Source of the DNA: Cyanophora paradoxa
Taxonomy: Eukaryota > Glaucocystophyceae > Cyanophorales > Cyanophoraceae
Reading direction: 5' to 3'
Length of the DNA stretch: 62,602 bases
NCBI GenBank assembly: GCA_004431415.1
Contig: QPMI01000541.1
Coordinates: 1-62,602 of the forward strand
The notes beneath the pieces were generated by a model. It did no database searches and was not told the origin of the DNA. It saw only the letters and a program-made list of their open reading frames with translations. Shown here one piece after another: positions 24,752 through 34,304 of the stretch. Every line of letters begins with the position of its first letter. Positions within the stretch are counted from its first letter, which is position 1. Made by a program: the position numbers and the translations under genes.

Positions 24752-27700
24752 ATGCACATCGCCGCGGTCCTGGCTTTGAATTCGCAGCTTCGCTACGCAC
24801 ACGGTGCCTGGCTATAGGGCCTGGCGCATTAATAACTACGACTAAGGGCGCATAACAAATGCTCACTCTGCAGCTGCGGAAGCCGTGGCGGCCCTTTCGA
24901 ATGCGACGCTCACCCGACAATTGCAAGCCGACGAAGTTTGCATGACATTGACTCTAGATCTCAACTCTTCTGGCATCGCCGGCAGTGAGCCGCCTCGACA
25001 GTGGTGCGCGTGCTCCGCGGCCGCCGGGCGGCGTGGCCACGACCATATATACTCTTATATCATGATCAATATCAATATATATCGCGATCGGTGTTGATCA
25101 TGACGTCGGAGTACTAGTTAGCTTGCGATTGCGGGCACTTATACTCTCCACTGGGCCAGGCTCTTGTTCTCTTCAGCGGAATCGACAATAGTCTTCCAGC
25201 TCACGCGCATGTCGTCCAGAGCTGGCGAGTGTCTCCAGGTCCGGATCTCTTTACGTATACTGTGTTTAATTTGCGACCGCATGTATTGAAACGGCACCGC
25301 GCAGATTTATGACGGTCCAGACACCGCGAGCCCAAGTCTCACCCCTCCGAGCGGCCTCTGCGGCTCCGTCGATGTCGGTCCTCTGCCTTCTGGAGAGCAG
25401 ACGTACTTCGGTACAGGGTCAAGACTTCTGGTTGTATTCCACTTCGAATTCGACGCGGCCGCCGAGGGGTCGACCGCCGTGGTCGAGGCGAAGTATCGGC
25501 GAATGGGTGCGTGCACGTGCGCGCGCTTTTGATCGAAAAACAATTTGCTCGGATAGGTCCGGCCAGGCAGGAAGGGGGTTGCCCCCCTCCCCACGCGCCG
25601 ATGTTTCCAGCGCTAGCGGCTCGGCCGGACCGCCACGCGCTTTTAATTTATAATCGATATCGGATAAGCACCTTCGTCTATATATATACGACTCTCTTAT
25701 GATTAATCATGGATCCCGGTCGTCAACAGAGGGCCGCTTCAACAAGAAGCTAATTGCATCGGCCACACCGACTTTATTGAGTTTTTTGGACGGAGGCATC
25801 GACTCCCAGTGGTATTTGAATTTCCAATATTAATTCTGAAATCTATTCTTCACACAAGCTAGATCTAGATATTCCATTTAAATATTCACACGCGCAGGAT
25901 GATTGCAAGGGGGGAAGGGGGCCCCCTTGCTTCCCGTTCCCTCGCTTCAGCCAAAAGTTTTCTATGAGGCCGTTTTCGAGGGCCAGCTTGCAACGAAATT
26001 GTCGGTTATTCGCGATCCGATTGGCTCGGTGAACCGGTCAGCTCTCGACTTTCGAGCGTCGAATTCGAGGGGAAAAAGTGGTTTTCGAGGGGAAAACTAA
26101 CTTCTCTCTAACTCCGGTCTTCGAATTCCTTGCGCGGTTCTGCATGGAACCAGTTCTCCCTAGCTGTCTCCTCTAGATTTCGGCTTCCTCGCATGCGCAG
26201 TGCGTCGACGTCGCGTACGCCTTGCTCTTCGAATTCGCTGCGCGGTTCTGCATGGAACCACTTCTCTCTACCTGTCAACGTCTCCGGGATCCTCTAGATT
26301 TCCGCTTCGTCGCACTGCGCAGCCTACGCCGCAGGGTACCCGTGCTGCGTGGACTAATTTTCATTGCATCCAGCTTGCACCGCAGCGAGCACGCGCCGCT
26401 GCCTGCAGCTGAGCACGTGCACGCTGCCGGCACTCGTGCTTGAGCTTGCACGGGAAAACCGGTTGCGCCGCTGCCTAGCTGGGCCGCTGATCGTAGCCGA
26501 GGACAGGCCTTCGAGACCGTGCTCTCTCGCTGCGCTCGGGACGCCGCCGAATTCGAGCCTATATTGTTTACGGCGAGCCCTCTGCAGACAACACCATCAT
26601 CTTTTAGCCAGCTGTTCAGGGTTAGGGGTAGGCCGCGCGAACACAAATGATGCGCAGCGTTTTTCCGCTCCAGAACAATCTTTCATATACAGTGCGCTGA
26701 ATCTGGCCTTTCATTCACACTTTTCTTTATATATTCGGTTAGATCGCAGCGTCTGCATATCAGCCCTTTTCTATTCTTTTCAATCATATATAATATCTTT
26801 ACTACTTCAACCTGCCGCGCGCGCTGGGCCGGGGTCGAACTACATCTGCCCCGTGCATGTTCGTGCCACTACTACTCTTTCATTAGATCCCGATTCCCCC
26901 CTTGCACCCCCGGCGCGCCAAACGCGGCCGGGCCCCTAGTATTTGCGCCTTCGGGAAAGGAGATACAGCTCGAGTTTACGAGCCTCAATGCGTCTGGCGT
27001 CAATGTGAAGGTGCGCGTACGTATACCAAATGAAACGTATACATTTATGCATCTTGTGCTTGGTTGTATCGGAAAGACGCCGGCATCGTTCTTATTTACT
27101 CCCTTGTGTGTGTATACAGGTTTATAATATCGATGGAGGAGATGTGTGCTCCTGGCCATGGCCAGGAATTCGGGGCTCGATCTCGAGCTCGAGCTCGCGA
27201 CCGTTTTCGGAGCTCGCGTCGCTGAGGGGACCCCTGGCGGCAGCTGCCCTGCCCGAGACGACGTTCACAACGTCCTCAAACCTCGCCATAATCACCTATT
27301 TTCACGAAGAATGGTATTACGCCTTCATTGCAAGTAATGTGCAATCGCAGGGATTCAGTGTGAAATACAAAGGTGCACGTGGACGCCTTCCTGAAATTTA
27401 AATAGGGAGCGCTGGCCCATATGCATGGATTGGATCCCTGACCGCGTTGACGTCTGCGCATGCTCGCGTTCGTGCACGCAGCGATTCTCTCCTCGAGCTC
27501 GCAATTGTCTGCAGTGTCCGAAAAATGCCAAGCGTTAAATTACACGTTCACTTCACATGAACGTCTCGGTCCGGTAGAACATCATGAGCGCCAGTGGTGA
27601 GAAAAATCACTTTGGCTAGGTATTCACAAGCGAAGGTAATCCAACTTCAATTTACCACAGGAGGATCACTGCAAGTCAAAATAATGCTCGGATCATCTTT

Positions 27701-30626
27701 CAGCTCAACGGTTTCACAGCGCAATCAGCAATTGACTGCTTACACGTCCGTGATCCAGCTTGCGCACATTTCTTCCTGCAGCTATGTAATAAAATTGGAT
27801 TATCCTCTTGCTCACAATCAGATTTTCGACGGAAAAGAAATGGGGTCACCAGCTTTGACTCCTGCCGGCGGCCTGTGTGGCGGAAATCCCAGCATGAAAG
27901 CAGACGCGCTCCGCGGACAGCAAACTACGTTCGTGGGCACACGCGACGCGCTTGTGGTGGTACTTGTGCTCCGAAGCACGTCCTTGGGGGCTGGGTTTCG
28001 CGCTACGTACAGCAGCACGCGGCCAGGTCCGCCGCAGGCTACTAATTCTTAAGGATCCCGATTCGATCTCTGCCCTGCGCGTGCAATCGACCAGCTTTCG
28101 CTTTACCAAGTTGCAGACAAAACTTTTGTCGTGCTTTCGGCGCCACCATCTGCTATGGTTCTGAACGGACTTGTAAATTTAGAGCTCGGTCGGTTCGATG
28201 GCGCCACAAAGCAGTGGTAAGCGCATTCTCTTAAATGTCCATATGCATGCGCATGCTCGCGCTCTTCTGTACGTATACATGTACATATGCGCATGCATGT
28301 ACAGCACGTGAACATGCATATTTAACAGTTACGCTGACACGACATCGACAGGCTCATCGTCGTTCCGTACGGAGACAGTATTGAGGTTCAAATTACGAGC
28401 TTCAGTATCAACAAATTTGGTGACAATCATGTTGCGGTGCGCAAGAGTACCGCTGCTTCGAATTCGCCAGTTCATGAACTTTTAAGCTTCGAACTTCCTT
28501 GAACGGATCTTACTGAAATTGACCATGGGCCTCGCGATCGGCAGCTATACGAAAGTGTGTGTCCTGATCAGGAGCCGCTCGCAATATTTCGCAACAATTA
28601 TGCTTCGCCGAATCGCACTTACTTCACAACCTCTCAATTTTCTACTGCGATTCTTGTCGACTTCGAATTGAGCCCTTTCAACGCTTTCGCCGCCGATCCC
28701 AACACGTATACTATTGCTGGCTTCGAAGCCCGTTTCAGACTCCGAAACTCGAGTAAGCATATGCCTTAATATTCGACCTTGCTGATCATGAGCTGGCTCT
28801 TTCTAATTTTACGGGCACATCTACAGCCTCAAGTTTTCCGGGCTTAGGCGGATGCATCTTTACGAATCAAACGTGCTGGACAGGCGCGGATGCTTGTACG
28901 AGCACTGCAGCTGGATCGTTATCAGCGTCGACCTCGAGAAACCTCCGACACCTTGCAGGACATAAACCGATTCCGCGCGGTTCTGCTGGTGCATATGCAT
29001 GTCCCGTAGCATTATAATTACTTTGGAATTTCATTTCCCTGATTATTGTTATCTTGATTTGCCGCGCTGTTCTTCAGGCTACTGTGAGTGCGTACTTGGG
29101 CGCATCCGCACGGAGTGCCTGCCCCTCGAGTGTCCTGCGTTCACTTACGATGACCTCTGCCAGTCTCCCCTGAAGGCGTACCCCTCATGCGAAGGCTTTG
29201 AGAGCTTCCGCATGTCAACGCGGCTTCGAATTCTCACATCGGTTGCACGGCCGAGCCGCAAGGCCTATATGCAGCTAGCTTCTGCAGGCTACGGGACATC
29301 CAGATCAGACAGGGCCCTGATCCGGTATTCGATCCAGATGCTGCCAACGCCATCGGATCCGTGCGCTCAAGGAAACGACATCTCTTTGATGCAATTTCGA
29401 GACACGGGCGTCATCTCCGTCCAGGTCTCCTCCTCCTACCAAACAAACGCAGCCTGCAAGTCGGCTCGGTCTGTCCTCGCATCCTTTGCAATTTCGGCAA
29501 AGGACGAGTCGACGGGCGCGATGGACAGCCGTGTCTTCAACGTTTCCATCGGCATCGAAAGAAACCGACCATATGCATCCTGGACCACTCTTGGTCTGGA
29601 AGGAGACCCTCAAACTGGCATGGGAATTGGAGGTGTCGTAATGACCGCTCTCCTCGACGCCGACTTCGCTTCGTGGGACAAGTCGAGCTCTGACCATTTC
29701 GTCCGCGGTATCTACCGGGCGCTTCTAGACGACGACGCCATTATAGTCTACGACGTGAAAGCGGATCCGTCGTCCATGGATAGAAATTCGCTTCGGAAGA
29801 ACGCAGTTTCTGTCACATTCTCACTCTACGTGGATTGGAAATTGCCAAGTTGTGCGTCGCGGCTATATCTTGGAAATTGGCGCTGAGCTCTTGATCTTGA
29901 CTCGTTCATGATTATTTGGTATTGATGAGACCCCGAATTTGCGCAGACATGCTCTACACTGAGGCTGCAACTCTCTTAAAGAGTATGCACGAGGCCGGGA
30001 TGCTTGAGAGCGCAGCTGACCTCCCCTGGACCGTGAAAGACCTGTCGTACGCCTACAAGTACTTCCGTACGTCCGATGCTATATATATCTTACTGTTCCC
30101 TCGAAGAGCCACATGAATAACGCGTTTTTCTATTTTTGGATTTTCAACATGCGAAGAGCTCGATTCGAAGTCGTTTGCGGACGTGGCCGGCCCGACGCCG
30201 ACTGGCCCCATGGCTGGCGTCGTCGGCGGCAGCTTCGCCGTAATCGCCGTCGCCGCCGGCTCCGTTCTCTACGTCCAGCGGCGCCGCAGGCGCAACTGCA
30301 AGGCCGCGGACAGCATGCGAATGCTCCGGGTCGACGCCGCCGACGCCGTCGACGCCCGGACGCGCGAGGCGCACGCGCACGCGCACGCGCGCCCGTCCAC
30401 GCCCACGGCCGCCACTGACATTCTCGACCCCGTCGACGTGGAGAGCGGCCGAGGCCACGGCCGCGGTCCGGGGCCGGAGCTCGATCCGGGGGCGGGGGCC
30501 GGCGCCCTGGGCCTGTCCCCGTCCGACCTCGCCCTCGCCATCGATCGCGACGAGCTCGGGGGCTCGAATTCGAAGCTCGAGGGCGATCGCGAGCTCGAGG
30601 AGGGCGCCGTCGACGTCGAGGCTTGA
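24752..30626 (+). CDS. CUB-domain type I transmembrane receptor-like protein
   Basis: A multi-exon host gene whose product looks like a cell-surface or secreted-ectodomain protein. Exon 1 is tentatively 24752-24803 (MHIAAVLAL, signal-like; in-frame ATG at 24641 is an alternative), joining in phase to 24874-25003, 25160-25238, 25305-25506 and 25730-25811. Four CUB-type repeats are visible: IYDGPDTASPSLTPPSGLCG with LLVVFHFEFD (25305); IQLEFTSLNASG with TTSSNLAIITYFHEE (26940-27370); IFDGKEMGSPALTPAGGLCG (27820-28010); VVPYGDSIEVQITSF with LVDFELSPF (28350-28750). Then a Cys-rich exon (28835-28960), a long exon 29079-29852 of unknown fold, an exon 29948-30062, and a last exon with one membrane span (MAGVVGGSFAVIAVAAGSVL) and a charged cytoplasmic tail. 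The stop TGA is 30624-30626; its A is the first base of the integrated virus. The reading frame is intact, but the native 3' end is 27.6 kb away. Confidence 0.7.
26116..26325 (+). repeat. Tandem duplication (~110 bp) inside a CUB-gene intron
   Basis: The segments 26116-26215 and 26226-26325 share CTTCGAATTC, GCGCGGTTCTGCATGGAACC, TCTCTA/CCTA and CCTCTAGATTTC blocks in the same order. The 25812-26930 intron holds no other supported feature. Confidence 0.7.
30620..30625 (+). repeat. Left target-site duplication GGCTTG
   Basis: GGCTTG directly precedes the element's first base and is repeated at 58266-58271 directly after its last base. Six bases is the usual Polinton/Maverick duplication length. 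Confidence 0.9.
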
Positions 30627-30710
30627 CACATATTGAAAAACGAATTTAAATCCCTCCGCTTCGCGCTTCGCGCTTCGCTCCTGGATTTAAATTCGTTTTT
30701 CAATATGTGT
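30626..30710 (+). repeat. Left tip palindrome, 28-bp arms and 29-nt loop
   Basis: ACACATATTGAAAAACG... at 30626-30653 is perfectly inverted at 30683-30710. The loop (30654-30682) is GC-rich and built from CTTCGCG repeats. A single strand would fold into a hairpin at the very end of the genome. Confidence 0.92.
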
Positions 30711-31030
30711 TAATTTAATACTAAAATACATATTTTTCGATTAATTTCTTTAACTTTTTATGCAAACTTTGTATAAAATAATGCAAACTTTGTATTAAAA
30801 ACGAAAACGCGTTTTCCAAAATGCATATTTTCGATTAAACTTCGATAGATTCAATTGATCTTATATCGATTGATTATGTACTTTGTTGTTTACATACAAA
30901 TCTGCGATAGATTAACATTAAACTACTTAAAGATCGATATAATCGCGATTAAATTGCATAAATTCGCATAAACTCGATATATCTCTCATGTATTGAAGTA
31001 GACCACCGCCCATTCTGTATCGAAAAACGC

Positions 31031-31305
31031 AAAAAGTGTCACAGAGTTGCATTGTGTCCAATTGAACAATCGATGAGATTGCTGATGTACATTTTTGCAC
31101 CGAAAAAGTGTCACAGAGTTGCATTATCTCCAATTAAACAATCGATTAGATTGCGGGATTTTCTATTGGAATATATCGGAACTGCATGGTCTCCAATTAA
31201 ACAATCGATGAGATTGCGGATGTATATTTTAGATTGAAAAAAGTGTCACAGAGTTGCATGGTCTCCAATTGAACATTCGATTAGATTGCATATGTTCTAT
31301 AAAAC
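31031..31305 (+). repeat. ~70-bp direct repeats within the TIR, four units
   Basis: Units start near 31031, 31103, 31179 and 31236, each with AGTGTCACAGAGTTGCAT (lost from the third), then TCCAATT and AACAATCGAT and GAGATTGC-like blocks. The inverse set lies at about 57610-57870 in the right TIR. Confidence 0.85.
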
Positions 31306-31402
31306 AGAATAATTGAGATCAAGTGTGACAGGTAGTATTCAAATGATATTCAGTAAGAGATAGTTTTGTTTTTGAGAAAGTCAGTAAGAGGGGTGGAATG
31401 TC

Positions 31403-31840
31403 TGTGACGCCTGTGACGGCTGTGACGCCTGTTTTCAGAAGTCTGTCATTTTTGAAAATTTTAAAAAGTTTGAAAGTAGGTGTCACAGGCGTCACAGGCG
31501 TCACACTCAATTAAATTAGGTGTCACAGCAAAATTGCAGACCATTTCCAGTAAGACAACTTCGCATTTTCAAAAAGGTTGATTAATGGATAGTGTTTTGT
31601 AGGTGTCAGAGGTGTCACAAGACGGATTTCAGTAAGACAAGAATATATTTTTGAATATCTCAGTAAGAGAAAGAGATTCCATTTTTAATTGGGTGTGACG
31701 CCTGTGACGGCTGTGACGGCTGTTTTCAGAAGTCTGTAATTTTTGAAAATTTTAAAAAGTTTGAAAGTAGGCGTCACAGGCGTCACAGGCGTCACAGTCA
31801 ATTAAAGAGGCGTCACAGTCAATTAAATAGGTGTCACACC
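31403..31840 (+). repeat. GTGACGCC-type inverted-arm blocks, two copies in the left TIR
   Basis: At 31403-31506 and 31693-31798, three tandem TGTGACGCC/GGC units are followed, after a ~60-bp AT-rich spacer, by the inverted GGCGTCACA units. Each block can form a long stem. A third copy lies inside the element at 40633-40738 and inverse copies lie at 57080-57500. Confidence 0.88.
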
Positions 31841-31999
31841 CGATTATCTGACCATTTTCAGTAAGACCATCTGAAATTCTGAATTTCTCAGTGTCAACTA
31901 ACTCGGAAATCGCAATACTCTATGTTTCTTCGATTTCTCCAACCCTGAAAACACACCTGTTATTCTCTCATCTATCTCATGAGATACTCTCGTTTCGCC

Positions 32000-32009
32000 A
32001 AAAAATGAC
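32000..32009 (+). promoter_or_regulatory. Early-type promoter motif AAAAAATGAC
   Basis: Lies 31 bp before the ATG at 32041. The same motif occurs before four other genes of the element (37659, 38105, 40832, and 46286 on the minus strand) with A or T at position six. Confidence 0.6.
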
Positions 32010-32040
32010 AAACGATTTCCCATCATGCTGTAAAGGAAAC

Positions 32041-32295
32041 ATGCCGATTAACCAGCAGTATTACAATTATTATGGGCATTACTTCTTGATTGTCAAGAAA
32101 CTCCAAGAGCATTATGAGATCTTCCAAGAGATGGGATTGCGAATTACAAGGAGATCAACCCTTTGTAGTTTCTTGAAAAAGAATGGTGCTAAATGGGATA
32201 AGACAATTCGCAAATGGTATACAGAAGATCCCAAGAGTCCCCTTCTGGATGTTTTCGAAACAGTGAATTTGAATCGGTTTAATCATTACCAATAG
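32041..32295 (+). CDS. Small DUF5710-like protein next to the left TIR
   Basis: 84 residues from ATG 32041 (MPINQQYYNYYGHYF). An ATG at 32005 would add 12 residues but is part of the AAAAAATGAC promoter motif, so the downstream start is preferred. Residues about 45-65 (FLKKNGAKWDKTIRKWYTED) fit the DUF5710 pattern of a Gly-Ala-x-Trp-Asp core ending in Lys-x-Trp-Tyr, often found with DNA-processing proteins in mobile elements. It converges on the minor capsid gene and overlaps its 3' end by 17 bp. Its function is unknown. Confidence 0.65.
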   Translation: MPINQQYYNYYGHYFLIVKKLQEHYEIFQEMGLRITRRSTLCSFLKKNGAKWDKTIRKWYTEDPKSPLLDVFETVNLNRFNHYQ

Positions 32296-33211
32296 CCAGA
32301 AACTCCAACTGGAATGAGTTGTCAATTCCATTCATATCAACAAGATCACCATAATAATCGCGAAACTCAACTGTTAACTCTCTAATCACCAGGTTTCGAT
32401 CGGTTATTTTTATGTATTCACTGTGCTCTCCACTGTGATAAACATACTGCCCAATATCTTTACTTAACTGCAATCTGAGAATCGCCCCTTGATTCTGTGG
32501 TTGTGATCTTGGGACAATATTGTGGTTTGTAGCAAATGGGGAGAGTTCTTTAATGTGCATGTATAAATACTGTTCTGCATTCATGTCTGTCATCTTGGCT
32601 GCTTCTAACTTGTAGTTTAAGCGAGATGCCTCGAATTCATATCCTATAAATGTAATTCCCCATTGGGGATGGTTTGGGGTGATTGGGATTCCTGCAAAAT
32701 AGAGGAAATTCTCGGGGGCATATAAAGACCTTGCAGACTCTGGGAAATCGTAGGTTTGCTCAATTGAAGCGACCCACTCCACAGAACTAACCCCAAGAAG
32801 TTTACCCAATCTCTGTGTAGATGCTACCATCTCAAATTGAACATTACTGTAAAACTCCAATTTGTAGGAGGTAGGATTGTAGTAGACCTTGAATGCATAT
32901 GTGAGATTGTTGCTCCCAGTAAATGTGAAATTCAGACCATAATTATATGGACTGGTGACCCCGAAATGCCCTTGATTAATATAACCACTTGGGAGAAGGT
33001 ATACCTGTTTTGTTTCAGAGATGCCTTGGTAGTAGAATCTGACAAGAAGGTGGTCTGTTCCAATGGAGTTATAGATGCTGTTGGGGATTTCTGCATACAA
33101 AACTCGACATTCTCTTGGTTTTGTCACTGGGGTTGTGAGTGAAACTTTGTAGGAGTTTTCTCTTTGTCCATCTGATCGGTCTCTGCTATCTATATTGACC
33201 AGCCGAATCAT
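32279..33211 (-). CDS. Minor capsid (penton-like) protein 1
   Basis: 310 residues. The N-terminus (MIRLVNIDSRDRSDG, then an NSYKVSL strand and VLYAEIPNSIYN) is the pattern seen in structural proteins of polinton-like viruses and large DNA viruses, and the C-terminus (VIRELTVEFRDYYGDLVD, LEFLA) fits a final jelly-roll strand pair. It likely forms the penton or another minor capsid component. It is transcribed away from a related 336-residue protein at 33240, with only 28 bp between the two ATGs. Assignment rests on pattern and position beside the major capsid gene; fold prediction would decide between penton base and accessory jelly-roll. Confidence 0.65.
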   Translation of the reverse strand: MIRLVNIDSRDRSDGQRENSYKVSLTTPVTKPRECRVLYAEIPNSIYNSIGTDHLLVRFYYQGISETKQVYLLPSGYINQGHFGVTSPYNYGLNFTFTGSNNLTYAFKVYYNPTSYKLEFYSNVQFEMVASTQRLGKLLGVSSVEWVASIEQTYDFPESARSLYAPENFLYFAGIPITPNHPQWGITFIGYEFEASRLNYKLEAAKMTDMNAEQYLYMHIKELSPFATNHNIVPRSQPQNQGAILRLQLSKDIGQYVYHSGEHSEYIKITDRNLVIRELTVEFRDYYGDLVDMNGIDNSFQLEFLAIGND

Positions 33212-33239
33212 TTTAATATATGTTTATAGATAAAAGAAG
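33212..33239. promoter_or_regulatory. Bidirectional promoter between the two minor capsid genes
   Basis: Only 28 bp, AT-rich, containing TTTATAGATAAAAG (read the other way CTTTTATCTATAAA). It must serve both divergent structural genes, probably as a late promoter with a TCTATAAA-like box. Confidence 0.5.
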
Positions 33240-34250
33240 ATGCCTGTGGATTACATCGAAGTGAGCTCTTTCAATACAATTTCGGGAGATGGACCAACTT
33301 CGAGTTTTATTGCTCGCCTCCCCAGCACCTATGAATTTGTGAGAGCAGTAAGACTGGTTTCAGCAGAATTCTATAACAGCATTCCCATGGTGAGTGGTGA
33401 AACCAAAGTAGGAGATGTGACAATAGATAATGCAATCTACCTTTATTGGTCTGAATATTATTCTGGTGCAGGAAGCACTGGTATTCCAACTGATCGACCT
33501 GCTGCTGATTATGAATCATGGAAACACATTGTGATAAGTCGCAGCACACCCATTCAAAACCACCAACAACTGGTGAATGTAATTAACTCCAAATTTGCAT
33601 TGAGAGAACCAGCAGTAGCTATTCGTTGCAAATGGGATGATACACTGAAACGAGTTATATTCCATTCAACCATACCGTTTTACCTGGCTTTCTCAACCGC
33701 AATTAACCCAACCCAGGCACAGATTCAGAGGTTTTTGAGTTCTGCTCGACTGCTTGGTCTTGATCCTGGGAGATATGGTAACACACCAATCCAATCACAG
33801 GTGTATGATGCTCTGACTGATGGTATCTTTACTGGGTCGATGGTGCATGGTATTATATCTTCATTTGAACCCGAGAAGACCAGGGATAGTGTCCTATTTG
33901 TGAGAGTAAAGGAGCTGGGTGATCTTGTGCAATGTGGTGATGGTCTCCTCACTGGATATTTCCACAAAATCGTTGTTCCTGATAAAGATTATGGTGAGCA
34001 TGTCGTTTATAATTCAACAGAAGCCCATCCGATTTATAAATACTATAACAAGAATCTGGGACTTTCCACATTTTCGGTTGATATTGTGAATGCAGTTAAT
34101 GAACCAATTGATTTCGAGGGTCAACCTGTCCACCTCACCTTCGAAATTCGATATGGTGATGAACCTGCTGGTGATCCTGTGTATGAATATTTCAAGAGGA
34201 GGATGGCGGAAACACATCCATCTTATCCGGTTATTGCGAGTTTTGCGTAA
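33240..34250 (+). CDS. Minor capsid-like protein 2
   Basis: 336 residues, starting MPVDYIEVSSFNTISGDG. The opening is laid out like that of the 310-residue neighbour: a strand with the Ser-Phe-x-Ala-Arg-Leu-Pro core, then FVRAVRLVSAEFYNSIP, matching VLYAEIPNSIYN there. The C-terminal part (FSVDIVNAVNEPIDFEG, VHLTFEIRY) again suggests jelly-roll strands. The two are probably old paralogues giving two minor capsid proteins. It lies 54 bp upstream of the major capsid gene on the same strand. Confidence 0.6.
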   Translation: MPVDYIEVSSFNTISGDGPTSSFIARLPSTYEFVRAVRLVSAEFYNSIPMVSGETKVGDVTIDNAIYLYWSEYYSGAGSTGIPTDRPAADYESWKHIVISRSTPIQNHQQLVNVINSKFALREPAVAIRCKWDDTLKRVIFHSTIPFYLAFSTAINPTQAQIQRFLSSARLLGLDPGRYGNTPIQSQVYDALTDGIFTGSMVHGIISSFEPEKTRDSVLFVRVKELGDLVQCGDGLLTGYFHKIVVPDKDYGEHVVYNSTEAHPIYKYYNKNLGLSTFSVDIVNAVNEPIDFEGQPVHLTFEIRYGDEPAGDPVYEYFKRRMAETHPSYPVIASFA

Positions 34251-34304
34251 AATCAAGGATCATTGGTGAATTTTTTATGTTGCAGTATAATAAAAGAGAT
34301 AATC

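Larger units (their letters stand above)
30626..31993 (+). repeat. Left terminal inverted repeat (~1.37 kb)
   Basis: Matches 56918-58265 in inverse orientation throughout, apart from scattered one-base indels. It includes the tip palindrome, a block of ~70-bp direct repeats, two GTGACGCC stem-loop blocks, and ends at ACTCTCGT just before the first gene. The stretch 30711-31030 is AT-rich, with no gene, and includes GCAAACTTTGTAT repeated twice. Confidence 0.93.

Noticed and set aside
23654-24817. 387-codon open frame on the plus strand
   Set aside because: Ala/Arg-rich with internal short repeats, no domain, and the opposite strand is also open; only its last ~50 bases may be the CUB gene's first exon.
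31891-32004. Upstream extension of the first viral ORF into the TIR
   Set aside because: It needs a GTG start and would translate through TIR repeats and the promoter motif; an ATG downstream of the motif is available.
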